From: Aliiroseovarius zhejiangensis
Lineage (GTDB): Bacteria > Pseudomonadota > Alphaproteobacteria > Rhodobacterales > Rhodobacteraceae
Assembly: GCF_014656375.1 (NCBI RefSeq)
Contig: NZ_BNCH01000001.1
Span: forward strand, 806,001-870,000
Direction: 5' to 3'
Length of the DNA stretch: 64,000 nt
Shown: positions 54,757 to 63,496 of the stretch, piece by piece
How positions within the stretch are numbered: position 1 is the stretch's first letter
Layout of the letters: each line of letters opens with the position of its first letter
Notes under the pieces: model-generated
The model's input: the letters and a program-made list of their open reading frames with translations, nothing else
Database searches by the model: none
What the model was told of the DNA's origin: nothing
Position numbers and translations under genes: made by a program

Positions 54757-54969
54757 TCAGACCGGCAAATTGTCGAACAGATCGTCGGCGCCATCATCCT
54801 CGAGGTCAGCTTCGAACTTGCGAAAATCCTCCGGCACCGGCTGCCCGGTCTTTTCCAGTTCCGAAATCTTCTCGCGCAGCTGCTCCTGCAACACGTGACG
54901 GTCTTCGGGACGCTTGGCGATTTCGTCCAGGATCATGCTGATCGAGGCTTTAAGCTCTTCAAATGCCAT
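54757..54969 (-). CDS. Small acidic coiled-coil protein of unknown function
   Basis: A 70-residue protein, MAFEELKASISMILDEIAKRP, predicted helical with charged heptads up to residue 45 (LQEQLREKISELEKTG) and a strongly acidic tail (EADLEDDGADDLFD). No Cys or catalytic motif. The start at 54969 has GGAG upstream at 8 bases. It follows the DksA-like gene by 64 bases and could be on the same transcript. Similar short proteins are known in Rhodobacteraceae, with no assigned role that I know of. Confidence 0.75.
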   Translation of the reverse strand: MAFEELKASISMILDEIAKRPEDRHVLQEQLREKISELEKTGQPVPEDFRKFEADLEDDGADDLFDNLPV

Positions 54970-55033
54970 ATTCTCCTCCAAGGTTCGTGATGTTGTGTCC
55001 GAAATGGTCACGCCCGGTCGGGTCGGTTGCGGG

Positions 55034-55360
55034 TCAGGCGTGTTTCGCGGCACAATCGCGACAGAACGGTGTATGCGGCACAACATCCAGACGTTCAGAT
55101 TGAATCTCGGTGCCGCAGGTCACGCAAAAGCCGAACTCGCCTTCATCCACACGCGCGAGTGCCGCTTCGATCTTTACAAGCTCATCCTGCCCCGAAGACC
55201 CCAATCCTTCAAGGACTTCATCCTCTTCACGTTCGACGGCAAGTTCTTCCCAGTCTTTCGAACTGTGACTTTCCAACTCTTCCTCGATCTCGTGAAGCCG
55301 CGCGTTCAACTCTTTCTGACGCGCCAGCAGCATGTTTCGATACTTGCTTACATCAACCAT
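55034..55360 (-). CDS. DksA/TraR-family zinc-finger protein
   Basis: A 108-residue protein with an N-terminal coiled coil (LARQKELNARLHEIEEELESH, about 12-32), and a C-terminal four-Cys zinc finger, CVTCG and CRDC with 17 residues between. The coiled-coil tip contains acidic residues rather than the exact DASA motif of true DksA, so ppGpp-linked control of RNA polymerase is not assured. Shorter than E. coli DksA (151). It lies between the FliM-like gene and the acidic small protein on the same strand. Confidence 0.88.
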   Translation of the reverse strand: MVDVSKYRNMLLARQKELNARLHEIEEELESHSSKDWEELAVEREEDEVLEGLGSSGQDELVKIEAALARVDEGEFGFCVTCGTEIQSERLDVVPHTPFCRDCAAKHA

Positions 55361-55442
55361 GTTTTGTCTCCTTCTCGGCTTGATAGTGGGACCAAGCCGG
55401 TCAGGGTGCTTTGATACAGGTCAATCAGAGCGCAGCACGGTC

Positions 55443-56456
55443 TCAACCAGAGTTATCGGCGGTTTGCTCACCCTGCCGGGGATCCGTTTCACCCTGGCTT
55501 GCCCCATCTGGCAAAACGCCGGCGACCTGATCGTGCGGCGCAACCGGATCCGCCTTTGGGGGGCCGCCCCCCTGCCCCGGCAGATCCAATCCGATCCTCA
55601 GCGCCCGTTGCCCAGCCGCTTGCCCCAGTCGACACGTGGCACGCACCTGCCCGGTCAGGTCTTCCAACTGGACCCTGTCCAGCACCTCACGGGTCAGTGC
55701 AATGGTGACGCCGGGCACCAGCCCCGTCACCTCATCCAGAGACATGCGGCACCGATGCAGTACCGCGCGCAGATCGCCCCGTGCGCCCAGCATGACAGGC
55801 GGCGCTTCGGTGGCTGGTTTCTGAACCCCATCGGTTTGCGGCGCATCATTTGGCTGGCGCGCTGCGAAAGGCAGCAGCAGGGTCAAGCGTCCTTGTTTGC
55901 CGCCATCGCCCAGATCAAGAACCGCCTGAAAACGGCGATAGGCGATGTCGGGCAAGGTCATGGTGGCGGCGCGATAATCATCCAGTTGCAGGGCAAAACG
56001 ATATCCGCTGCAAAGGCCGGCAATCGGCAGCCGAGCCGCGGTTAAGGCGTTTTCCAGTTGCTCCAAAACCTCGTCAAAGAAATCGGCACACATGGCCGCG
56101 TCGGTGCGGGTGGGCGCGCGCGCCTGGGCGGGGGTCGGCAATACCCGCCCGACGGTCTGCATTTCGATCACGGCAGCGACCAGATCGGGGTCGGCGATCA
56201 ACAGGCCGAACCGGCTGTCCGCCCCTTCGGCAATCGCCAGAAGATCCTGTTCGCCGACGGCTTTCCCAGCCGCGGACAGGACAACCCGGTCTTCCGTGAC
56301 ATCGGTTGCCGCGATCGCCAGACCCGCCGTCGCATCCCCCGCGCGTGCCAACGCCTTTCCCAAGGCCCCGGCAGCCGTGACGGGCGGGATTTCGGGCGGC
56401 GGGCGGCCGGCCCCCGCCTTTTGGCGCAGCGCGCTGATCTGATCCGGGTCAGCCAT
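55443..56456 (-). CDS. FliM/FliN C-terminal (SpoA) domain protein
   Basis: A 337-residue protein whose C-terminal region (about 230-310, LRAVLHRCRMSLDEVTGLVPGVTIAL then LEDLTGQVRATCRLGQAAGQRALRI) is a SpoA/FliN-type domain, the C-ring building block of flagellar motors and type III secretion. The preceding 200 residues resemble the middle domain of FliM. The N-terminal CheY-binding peptide typical of FliM is not evident, and the ends are low complexity. No flagellar gene lies within the window. It follows the SLC5-kinase gene by 63 bases on the same strand. Function is uncertain. Confidence 0.8.
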   Translation of the reverse strand: MADPDQISALRQKAGAGRPPPEIPPVTAAGALGKALARAGDATAGLAIAATDVTEDRVVLSAAGKAVGEQDLLAIAEGADSRFGLLIADPDLVAAVIEMQTVGRVLPTPAQARAPTRTDAAMCADFFDEVLEQLENALTAARLPIAGLCSGYRFALQLDDYRAATMTLPDIAYRRFQAVLDLGDGGKQGRLTLLLPFAARQPNDAPQTDGVQKPATEAPPVMLGARGDLRAVLHRCRMSLDEVTGLVPGVTIALTREVLDRVQLEDLTGQVRATCRLGQAAGQRALRIGLDLPGQGGGPPKADPVAPHDQVAGVLPDGASQGETDPRQGEQTADNSG

Positions 56457-56519
56457 GATTGGTCCGTTCTGGTCGCATGCACCAGACCTGACAAACCAAG
56501 GTTGACAATTGGTTTAAAT

Positions 56520-59225
56520 TCAACCGCGGTGGGGTATTTTTTCCAGTGGCAGCGTGACACGAAACGCCGCGCCCCTTTGCCCCGGCAGATAGGTGATCGC
56601 CCCGCCAAGCCGGTCCATGACCTCGCGGCAAATGGCCAGCCCCAGCCCGGCGCCACCCGCAGCGGCATTGTCGGTCAGGCGCGAGAATTTCTCGAAGATC
56701 ATCACCTGGCTTTCGGTCGGGATACCAGACCCGTTGTCCACGAAATCAATCCGCAACACGCCGTCGCGCACGCCCACCCGGATGGTCAACCGCTTGAACT
56801 TCGCATCACCATATTTTGCCGCATTGGCAATCAGGTTGATGAACACCTGTGCCAGCCGGTCGGTGTCGGTGGCGATGACAATCTGTTCGCGCGCCAGATC
56901 GCGGTGGATGCGCAGGTCTTCGGCCACGATCAAGGATTGCGTGGCGGCAACTGCCCGGTCCAACACCTTCGACAACACTTCGCGCTGAGGGTTCAACTGC
57001 ACCTGACCATGTTCAAGCACGCTGAGATCAAGCAGGTCATCCAAGAGCCGCGTCAGGCGCAATGCCTCGTCATGAATGATCGAGGCGTGTTTTTCCGCTG
57101 CCTCGGCATCCCTGATCCCGCCATCGCGCAGGATCTCGGAAAACGCGCGGATCGAGGTCATGGGCGTGCGCAGCTCGTGGCTGATCTGGCTGAGAAACGC
57201 ATCTTTCTGGATCGACAGCTTGGTCAGCTTCTCGTTCGCAGCCGAGAGTTGCCGCGCGGTGGTCGTCAGCTCTTTCTGCTTCGCTTCAAGCTGCGAGGAA
57301 TAGACCAGCATCTGCTGGGTTTCATCCGCCACTGCCATAAGATCGTCGACCGATACCGTGGCCCCGCCCATGATCTGGGCGATCATCGCATGGGCGGTGG
57401 CCGCCCCCACTGAACCCGACAGCTCGCGTTCAAGGCGTGCCATGAAATCGGGGGTGGTGTCGGGTAAATACCCCTCTTTCCCCTGCGCACTGGCCTGAGT
57501 CTGAAACAGCGTCTGCGCCGCATCGGCCCCCATGGTACGTTGGGCCATCACCAGCAGATCCTCGGCCACCGCCGCAGACGCAATACCGCCCTGTGTCTGG
57601 TGGGTGTGGTCCAGCACATTGACGAACTGCGCGCCCTGCAACCGTTCCAAAGGGCCGGGGAAAGAGACGAGGGACACGCCGACAAAGGCAAAACTGTTCA
57701 GGATCATCGACCAGAACACCGCATGCACCACCGGGTCAAGCCCCGTGACGCCGAACAGGGCCTGCGGTTTCAGCCAGGCAAGCCCCAGTGGTCCTTCGGC
57801 CAGCAGAGATGCGCTCATCAACCCGGCGTCACCGAAACTGGGCAGGAACAGGGTATAGGCCCAGACGATGAATCCCGTGACCAAACCCGCCGCCGCGCCG
57901 TTGCGCGACGCACCACGCCACAGCAAGCCTCCGGCCATGGCGGGCAGGACTTGCGCCACCCCGGTAAAGGAAATCATGCCGATCGCCGCCAGGGCCGTCC
58001 CACCGCCCGACATGCGGAAATAAAGATATCCCAGCACCAGCACGCCAATGATCGACAAGCGGCGCGCGGCCAGAAGCACCTGACGCACGTCACCTGACAC
58101 CGTGGCTTCTTCGGGTCGGATGGACAGCCAGAGGGGCATGATGATGTGGTTCGACACCATGGTCGCCAGGGCAATCGACGCCACTATCACCATCGAGGTG
58201 GCCGAACTGAACCCCCCAAGGAAAGACAGCATCGCCAGCCCATCCTGATCGAAATGCAACGGGATGGTCAGCACGAACAGGTCCGGGTTCTCTCCGGCCG
58301 GCAAGGTGCCAAGACCGACCACCGCGATCGGCACGACAAAGAGGCTCATCAAGAAAAGGTAAGTCGGAAATGCCCACGAGGCGACAGCAAGCTGACGTTC
58401 GCCCAGATTCTCGACCACCAGCACATGAAACATGCGCGGTAGCGTCAGAAATGCAGCGGCAGACAGGAAGGTCAGTCCGACCCAACGCCCGCCCGTGATA
58501 GACCAGGCGCCGTCCGGTGCGGCGCGCATCGCCTGATCCACGGCCTGCGCGATACCCGCCGGGCCGCCTCCCACGCCCCATACGACGAAGATGCCCACGG
58601 CCAGCAAGGCAACCAGCTTGACCACCGCCTCGACCGCGATGGCGGTGACCACGCCGTGATGTCGTTCATTCACGTCGAGGTTGCGCGTGCCAAACAGGAT
58701 CGTGAAAAGGGCCAGACCGCCCGCCACCCAAAGTGCCGTCGCATCCAGATCAGGCACGCTCCACCCCGCCGAGCGATCCCGCGCAAACACCGAAAACGCC
58801 AACGTGACCGATTGCAGTTGCAACGCGATATAGGGGGTCGTGCCGATCACCGCGATCAGCGTCACGATCACCCCAAGCAGGTTCGACTTGCCATAGCGCG
58901 ACGACAGCAAATCCGCGATCGATGTCACACGCTGCGCGCGCCCCACCCGCACCAGTTTTCGCAAGAACCACCACCAGCCAATCATCACCAGCGTCGGCCC
59001 AAGATAGATCGTGACGAACTCCAACCCCGAGCGCGCCGCGTACCCAACTGCCCCATAGAACGTCCACGCCGTGCAATAGACCGATAGCGACAGGGTATAG
59101 ATCAGCGGTGAACTGAGAAACCTGTTCTTGTTGCGCGCCGCACTTCGATCGGCCCCGAAGGCCACCAGGAACAACAGGATCACATACAGCAGACAAACCG
59201 CGACGAGCGTATTGAAACTGAGCAT
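56520..59225 (-). CDS. SLC5 (sodium:solute symporter)-histidine kinase fusion, CrbS/CbrA-like
   Basis: A 901-residue hybrid of transporter and sensor kinase. Residues 1-500 form about 13 helices with the SLC5 fold; then a short helical linker domain (about 585-660, ERELSGSVGAATAHAMIAQIM, matching the STAC region of such kinases) leads to HisKA with phospho-acceptor His683 in SHELRTPMTSIRAF and an HATPase domain with NLIANAAKYGD, DNGSGIP and GLGLAICREVMDRLGG. Relatives (CrbS for acetate, CbrA for histidine) sense or import small solutes. The start overlaps the stop of a two-TM protein gene (TGATG), and a response regulator and ScfR-type gene are upstream on the same strand. Confidence 0.92.
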   Translation of the reverse strand: MLSFNTLVAVCLLYVILLFLVAFGADRSAARNKNRFLSSPLIYTLSLSVYCTAWTFYGAVGYAARSGLEFVTIYLGPTLVMIGWWWFLRKLVRVGRAQRVTSIADLLSSRYGKSNLLGVIVTLIAVIGTTPYIALQLQSVTLAFSVFARDRSAGWSVPDLDATALWVAGGLALFTILFGTRNLDVNERHHGVVTAIAVEAVVKLVALLAVGIFVVWGVGGGPAGIAQAVDQAMRAAPDGAWSITGGRWVGLTFLSAAAFLTLPRMFHVLVVENLGERQLAVASWAFPTYLFLMSLFVVPIAVVGLGTLPAGENPDLFVLTIPLHFDQDGLAMLSFLGGFSSATSMVIVASIALATMVSNHIIMPLWLSIRPEEATVSGDVRQVLLAARRLSIIGVLVLGYLYFRMSGGGTALAAIGMISFTGVAQVLPAMAGGLLWRGASRNGAAAGLVTGFIVWAYTLFLPSFGDAGLMSASLLAEGPLGLAWLKPQALFGVTGLDPVVHAVFWSMILNSFAFVGVSLVSFPGPLERLQGAQFVNVLDHTHQTQGGIASAAVAEDLLVMAQRTMGADAAQTLFQTQASAQGKEGYLPDTTPDFMARLERELSGSVGAATAHAMIAQIMGGATVSVDDLMAVADETQQMLVYSSQLEAKQKELTTTARQLSAANEKLTKLSIQKDAFLSQISHELRTPMTSIRAFSEILRDGGIRDAEAAEKHASIIHDEALRLTRLLDDLLDLSVLEHGQVQLNPQREVLSKVLDRAVAATQSLIVAEDLRIHRDLAREQIVIATDTDRLAQVFINLIANAAKYGDAKFKRLTIRVGVRDGVLRIDFVDNGSGIPTESQVMIFEKFSRLTDNAAAGGAGLGLAICREVMDRLGGAITYLPGQRGAAFRVTLPLEKIPHRG

Positions 59226-59569
59226 CAGTCGCGCCCTGCCTGTCGGTCAGGGTTATCCCGGGCAAAGGACGGCAATTTGTCGTCGGGGTCTTGCGATACG
59301 CCCGGCCAACGGGTCAGACCCCGCGCGATGATCGCGGTGGCGACGATCAATGCAAACCAGGCTGCAAACAGATACAAGCCCTGCGCAGCCGTGCCGACCC
59401 CGGGGGCCAACAACGGCAGCAGAAACAGAAACACGCCCAGGACCGGCAGCAAACGGGCAGCATCTTCGAGCCGGCGCCGTCGATAGCTCTGGCGCGCCAG
59501 AAACAGGGGCTCGCGACGGACCCTCATACGCAGGCGGCCCGTGTCCATGGCATTGGGATCGGATGGCAC
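59225..59569 (-). CDS. Two-helix membrane protein coupled to the SLC5 kinase
   Basis: A 114-residue protein with a basic N-terminus (RRRRLEDAARLLP), two membrane helices (about residues 40-60, LLPVLGVFLFLLPLLAPGVG, and 65-85, LYLFAAWFALIVATAIIARGL) and a polar tail. Its size and layout recall the small partner proteins of SLC5 transporters (YjcH/DUF485 next to ActP, and DUF4212). The stop overlaps the start of the transporter-kinase gene, so production of both is coupled. I cannot assign it to a family with certainty. It starts 12 bases after the response-regulator stop. Confidence 0.82.
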   Translation of the reverse strand: MPSDPNAMDTGRLRMRVRREPLFLARQSYRRRRLEDAARLLPVLGVFLFLLPLLAPGVGTAAQGLYLFAAWFALIVATAIIARGLTRWPGVSQDPDDKLPSFARDNPDRQAGRD

Positions 59570-59581
59570 GACATGGCGTCT

Positions 59582-59950
59582 TTAACCCGGCACAAGCTCA
59601 TTCAGGGTTTCAACCACCTCGGCGTTTGAAAAGGGCTTGGTCATGAAGCGGTTCACGCCAAGCCGTTCGGCCTGTTCGCGGTCGGTTCGCTGGCCGCGCG
59701 CAGTCAGCATCAGAACGGGCAACCGCCGCGTCAGTTCGTGGGCGCGCAGGTCTTGCAATATATCATATCCCGACCGGCCCGGCAGCATCACATCAAGGAT
59801 CAACGCATCGGGTTTGGCCTCCAGCACCGCCTGCACCGCCGTTTCGCCATTGGCATGCGTGCCCACCGTCCAGCCATCCCGGCTGAGTATGAAACTGATT
59901 GCCGCGACAATATTTGGTTCGTCCTCGATGACGAGCACCTGTTTTGCCAT
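59582..59950 (-). CDS. Single-domain response regulator
   Basis: A 122-residue receiver domain without an output domain. The acidic pocket is VIEDEPN, the phospho-acceptor Asp53 lies in LILDVMLPG, and the switch residues Thr in MLTARGQ and Lys in TKPFSNAEV are intact. It is likely to receive phosphate from the SLC5 kinase two genes downstream and act by protein contact or as a relay; homologous systems such as CrbS/CrbR have a LuxR-type output instead. The start at 59950 has AGGGAT upstream. Confidence 0.9.
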   Translation of the reverse strand: MAKQVLVIEDEPNIVAAISFILSRDGWTVGTHANGETAVQAVLEAKPDALILDVMLPGRSGYDILQDLRAHELTRRLPVLMLTARGQRTDREQAERLGVNRFMTKPFSNAEVVETLNELVPG

Positions 59951-60092
59951 ATATCCCTCCGCTGGGGCTGGCTGTCGCCGCACCCTTGTCCGTGAATATC
60001 GACAATGCACAGACCCATGTCAAAACAAACCAAAACCGAGAATGTGTCACGCAGTCGAAACACCCACGCGCAGGCTCTTGTCGCGCGCGGAC

Positions 60093-61433
60093 CTAAACGG
60101 CATCGGCGGACAAAAGCGACGCCTCGCGCCGTGCCGCACAGCCGGGGCGCGGACAGACCCGGCATGACGAGCCAACGGGCAAGGCGTGGGCCTCTGCATC
60201 CCCCATGCGCGCATCGTCGAACGGTTCGATCAGCATATAGGCGTCCAGAACCGGGGGCAGGTCGAATCGCAGAGCCTCTCTTGGCAGGCAGATCGCCTGA
60301 CATAGAAACCTGCGCGGCGTGGCACCGGGCATTTCCACGACGGCGCGTAGCGGGTGTCCGGGACGGCTGAGCGCCTGATATAACGGCCAGTACGAACAGG
60401 CCGCCCCGAACCGCGGCAGGGAAAATCCCGGCAGCGCCTTGCGCAAGAAAAGCGTGCCCGATCCATCGCATGACACAAGCCCGACCGGCGGAAGGTCATC
60501 CATCGTCGGTGCAAACGCCAGACGGCGCATGACGGCAGGCAAGGTCTGCTGAAACCGGGCGGCCAGTTGGCTGGGATCTCCGCCGCAATCCAAGCGCGCC
60601 GCTTGAAACGCCGCCAGAGGCATCGCGGCGGCATCTTCCACATATTGCCGGAAATGCTGTCGCGCGACATCTTTGGCCGCTGCGGTTTCAAGACTGCCAA
60701 CCTGTGCGATCAGACCATTGATCCGGGCGGTGACCTGATCGCGTGTCGCGCCATGCAACCCTTCCAGTTCAGGAAGATGATGGTCGCGCTGATCCAGAAA
60801 GACGGCCAACTCCTCTCCCGGCACAACCGGGGCCATGTCGCGGTCGGCGCCCGCATCCAGATATTGCACCAGCCCCTGCGCCGCGCTGGACAGGCGCCGG
60901 CCCTCGTCCCGCATATTGCCCATGAAGCGCAGCCGCCACTCCGGGGCGATCTCCCCCCCTTCGGTCAGGATGCCCACGGTCGAGCGGATCGCTGTGACGG
61001 CCGAAATCACCTCGTGCAGAGAGGCGGCTAGTTCGGGATCATGGGTCAGACGGTCGGACAAGGCTTCGACCAGTTGTTCAAGGTCGCGGATGCGCTGGTG
61101 CTGTGCGGCCACCAAAGCCGCCCAACCGGGAAATCGCCCGGCCAGATCCTCGGACCGGTGCAGTTCCGGGGTCAGTTCCGGCATCCTTTGCCCGGCTTCG
61201 CGCAAAGCCCCAAGCAACGCGGCCTCGGCCCCTTCGGTCAGCGACCGAGGGTCGGTGCGCAGCTCTCGTGCCAGATCTTGCAACAGCTTGCCCCCGGCCC
61301 GGCGGCGATTGTGTTCGATCAGATTCAGATAGGCGGCCGAGATCCCGACAGCCGCGGCAAGCGCCGATTGTTTTTGCCCGAGAAACAATCGGCGCTCGCG
61401 AATACGGCTTCCTGTCAGACGGGACTGTGGCAT
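60093..61433 (-). CDS. ScfR-family transcriptional regulator (second copy, RamB-like)
   Basis: A 446-residue XRE-family regulator of the same architecture as the PccR-like protein at 21871: an N-terminal helix-turn-helix (IRERRLFLGQKQSALAAAVGISAAYLNLIEHNRRR, 11-45, partly quoted), a long middle domain, and a C-terminal DUF2083 region with CRVCPRPGCAARRE. It differs clearly in sequence from the first, so it should sense a different acyl-CoA or related signal; RamB-type members control acetate metabolism. It leads the response regulator, two-TM and SLC5-kinase genes on the minus strand, 142 bases ahead. A 15-base palindrome lies just upstream. Confidence 0.9.
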   Translation of the reverse strand: MPQSRLTGSRIRERRLFLGQKQSALAAAVGISAAYLNLIEHNRRRAGGKLLQDLARELRTDPRSLTEGAEAALLGALREAGQRMPELTPELHRSEDLAGRFPGWAALVAAQHQRIRDLEQLVEALSDRLTHDPELAASLHEVISAVTAIRSTVGILTEGGEIAPEWRLRFMGNMRDEGRRLSSAAQGLVQYLDAGADRDMAPVVPGEELAVFLDQRDHHLPELEGLHGATRDQVTARINGLIAQVGSLETAAAKDVARQHFRQYVEDAAAMPLAAFQAARLDCGGDPSQLAARFQQTLPAVMRRLAFAPTMDDLPPVGLVSCDGSGTLFLRKALPGFSLPRFGAACSYWPLYQALSRPGHPLRAVVEMPGATPRRFLCQAICLPREALRFDLPPVLDAYMLIEPFDDARMGDAEAHALPVGSSCRVCPRPGCAARREASLLSADAV

Positions 61434-61483
61434 TGTGATACTCGCGCGGCGTTTCCGACAAATGCGCTGCCGGATATTTACAG

Positions 61484-61498
61484 AAACACTGAGTGTTT
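61484..61498. promoter_or_regulatory. Palindrome upstream of the second ScfR gene
   Basis: AAACACT-G-AGTGTTT is a perfect 7-base inverted repeat around one base, ending 51 bases before the gene start. The flanks hold a direct repeat of ATATTTACA (61474-61482 and 61505-61513). Together they look like an operator for this regulator. Confidence 0.55.
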
Positions 61499-61730
61499 TT
61501 TCTCATATTTACAAGAAATCTGTTTAATCCAAGCGCGTTGCTGCCGCCTTAGTTTTGTGGCGCGATATTTCTGTTCCGTTGTGTAAAGAATCTGCTCACC
61601 CTGCACGCACGCATCAGCCGCCCTTGGCGACTTCCCGCCACTTCGCCCCCATCGGATGCACACAACATTCCCTTGCGGCCACAAATCCTTACAAACTAAG
61701 GTGAACTCACGATTCATCCAGGAGGATACC

Positions 61731-62012
61731 ATGAAGAAAGCCATTATGACCCTTGCTTGTGTTGCAACGCTGGCGCTGCCCGCCTGCAACCGCCCGCTGA
61801 CCGACCAGGAAAAAACCATCGTTGGTGGCGTGGCAGGCATTGGCGCCGGGATACTTACGGCGAATGCGATCGGCGCAAACAAAAACTGGACCGTGCTGAC
61901 CACGTTGGCCGGCGCAGCCGCTGGTATCATGGTTGCCCGCAACTATCATACCAACCAATGCGCCTATTCGAACGGTGACGGCACCTATCGCACCCGTCCC
62001 TGCCCGGTCTGA
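61731..62012 (+). CDS. Lipoprotein of unknown function with glycine-rich membrane-like segment
   Basis: A 93-residue protein with a signal peptide ending in the lipobox ALPAC (Cys19). The mature part has GGVAGIGAGILTANAIGA and then AGAAAGIMVARNYH, glycine-zipper-like segments, and ends with a Cys pair (QCAYSNGDGTYRTRPC) that may form a disulphide. It resembles the small lipoprotein at 17458 in layout but not in sequence. A strong GGAGGA site precedes the start and a perfect terminator follows, so it is a well-supported single gene. Confidence 0.8.
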   Translation: MKKAIMTLACVATLALPACNRPLTDQEKTIVGGVAGIGAGILTANAIGANKNWTVLTTLAGAAAGIMVARNYHTNQCAYSNGDGTYRTRPCPV

Positions 62013-62033
62013 TCGGCTATTGGAACAGAACAG

Positions 62034-62062
62034 AAAGGCGCGCCTTCGGGCGCGCCTTTTTT
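62034..62062 (+). terminator. Rho-independent terminator
   Basis: AAAGGCGCGCC (62034-62044), loop TTCG, GGCGCGCCTTT (62049-62059) and a run of six T make a textbook terminator for the preceding lipoprotein gene. The UUCG tetraloop adds stability. Confidence 0.95.
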
Positions 62063-62232
62063 CGTGCACGCGACCAGCGTTTGGCTGCTCGGATGACCGG
62101 TTAGGATCGAATTACTGCTACCCGTGAGTGTTGTCCGTCCCGCCTCACCTCGTCATATGTCTGATCTGTGCAAGCGAGAGCGCGACAGCACCGCCAATTG
62201 AATTGCCACCCATCCTTTGGCAGGATGGCGCA

Positions 62233-62775
62233 ATGACGCCAATGGACCTTGCCTTCATGCACGCACCGACCGGGCTTGCGCTGACCGAAAACCGGATCGT
62301 GCGGCAATGCAATCTGCGCTTTGCGGAGATGTTTGGCGACCAGGTCGACGCCTTTACAGATATGCCACTGGAACGCCTTTACCCTTCGCTCAAGGATTAT
62401 GAGAAGGTGGAACGTGTCGGCGGTGACCAATTGCGAAAAACGGGGCGTTATGAAGACGAACGCATTATGCGGCGCCTGGACGGAGAGCTGTTCTGGTGCC
62501 GAGTGCGCGGCACCAGCCTGACGCCGGATACACCCTTCAAACAAGGGGTGTGGAGCTTTGCGGACCTGTCTGCCGAACGCCCGGTCGTGGCGCTGACTCC
62601 GCGCGAACGGGACGTGGCGATCCTGACGTGCCAAGGGCGCACATCAAAGGAAATCGGCCTGATCCTGAACCTCAGCTATCGCACGGTCGAAGCCCATCGC
62701 GCGCGGCTTTTGCAAAAATTCGGCGCGCGAAAACTGCCGGAACTTGTGGCGAAATTCTCGGGTATGCCGCTCTAG
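62233..62775 (+). CDS. PAS-LuxR transcriptional regulator
   Basis: A 180-residue regulator with an N-terminal PAS domain (about 5-115: FMHAPTGLALTENRIVRQCNLRF, shown in part) and a C-terminal LuxR/GerE helix-turn-helix (about 120-178: LTPRERDVAILTCQGRTSKEIGLILN and RTVEAHRARLLQKFG). No receiver domain, so it is not a classical response regulator; the PAS domain may bind a small ligand or cofactor. The start at 62233 has GGATGG upstream; a longer frame from 62128 is not supported. Regulon unknown. Confidence 0.85.
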   Translation: MTPMDLAFMHAPTGLALTENRIVRQCNLRFAEMFGDQVDAFTDMPLERLYPSLKDYEKVERVGGDQLRKTGRYEDERIMRRLDGELFWCRVRGTSLTPDTPFKQGVWSFADLSAERPVVALTPRERDVAILTCQGRTSKEIGLILNLSYRTVEAHRARLLQKFGARKLPELVAKFSGMPL

Positions 62776-62888
62776 CGGTTAACCATTCCGTGCTTTTCCG
62801 TGCTTTCTCCTGCTCCAATTAACGCTTTAGCAAGAATGATTAATTATTCTCAAACGCGGTCGGAAGCAAACCACAGAGGGAGCCAGAC

Positions 62889-63296
62889 ATGGAATTCACA
62901 ATACCTGCCCCGCTTGGGGCGCAGGCCAGCTTACTGGCAAACATGCCGGTGCGAAAAATGCCGGACAGCACGAAGGTCGAAGCCGCGCCCAATGCCGGAA
63001 AGGCGCGCGCGGACATGCACAACTCGGCACGCCACGGCGCAGATCAGTCAAGACAGTCCGACGTCACGCCCCGGCCCTCTGACCTTCCGGTCGATCCCGA
63101 GACATTGGCCGGCCCACCCCCCAGCTTCCAACTGAACGTGCTGGAACTGGACCAGAAACTTCAGCAGCAACTGGCGCAGCTTGAAACCCATCGTGCCCAT
63201 GCGCAGCAGCCCGAAGGGCCCGACACGCCGCAGACGGGCGACCGAAAGGCTGATGCATCCCGGCCGTCTGAAAACATGGCTTCGAACGACGTCTGA
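62889..63296 (+). CDS. Probable disordered protein of unknown function
   Basis: A 135-residue protein rich in Pro, Ala, Gln and Asp, largely without predicted structure except a short helix near residues 90-110 (LELDQKLQQQLAQLETH). A GAGGGAG site precedes the ATG, and the frame has ordinary codon use, which supports expression. No signal or transmembrane segment. Similar sequences are known only from relatives as far as I can recall. It is 200 bases upstream of accB, which has its own ribosome site. Confidence 0.55.
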   Translation: MEFTIPAPLGAQASLLANMPVRKMPDSTKVEAAPNAGKARADMHNSARHGADQSRQSDVTPRPSDLPVDPETLAGPPPSFQLNVLELDQKLQQQLAQLETHRAHAQQPEGPDTPQTGDRKADASRPSENMASNDV

Positions 63297-63496
63297 CCTC
63301 ATCGAATTGAAGGCTTTTTTGCAATATTTCCACGACTCGCAACCGACCCCTGTTCCTGTGGTCTGTCCAAAAAAACTGTGGTTCCTCACCACCAGGAAAC
63401 CTTAATCGCTTTTCTCCCCTTACCTGGCGTCCTATAAGCGTTGCAATCATGCATTGCCCACGCATAGTTCGGGCAGATAAACAACGGTAAGGCCCC

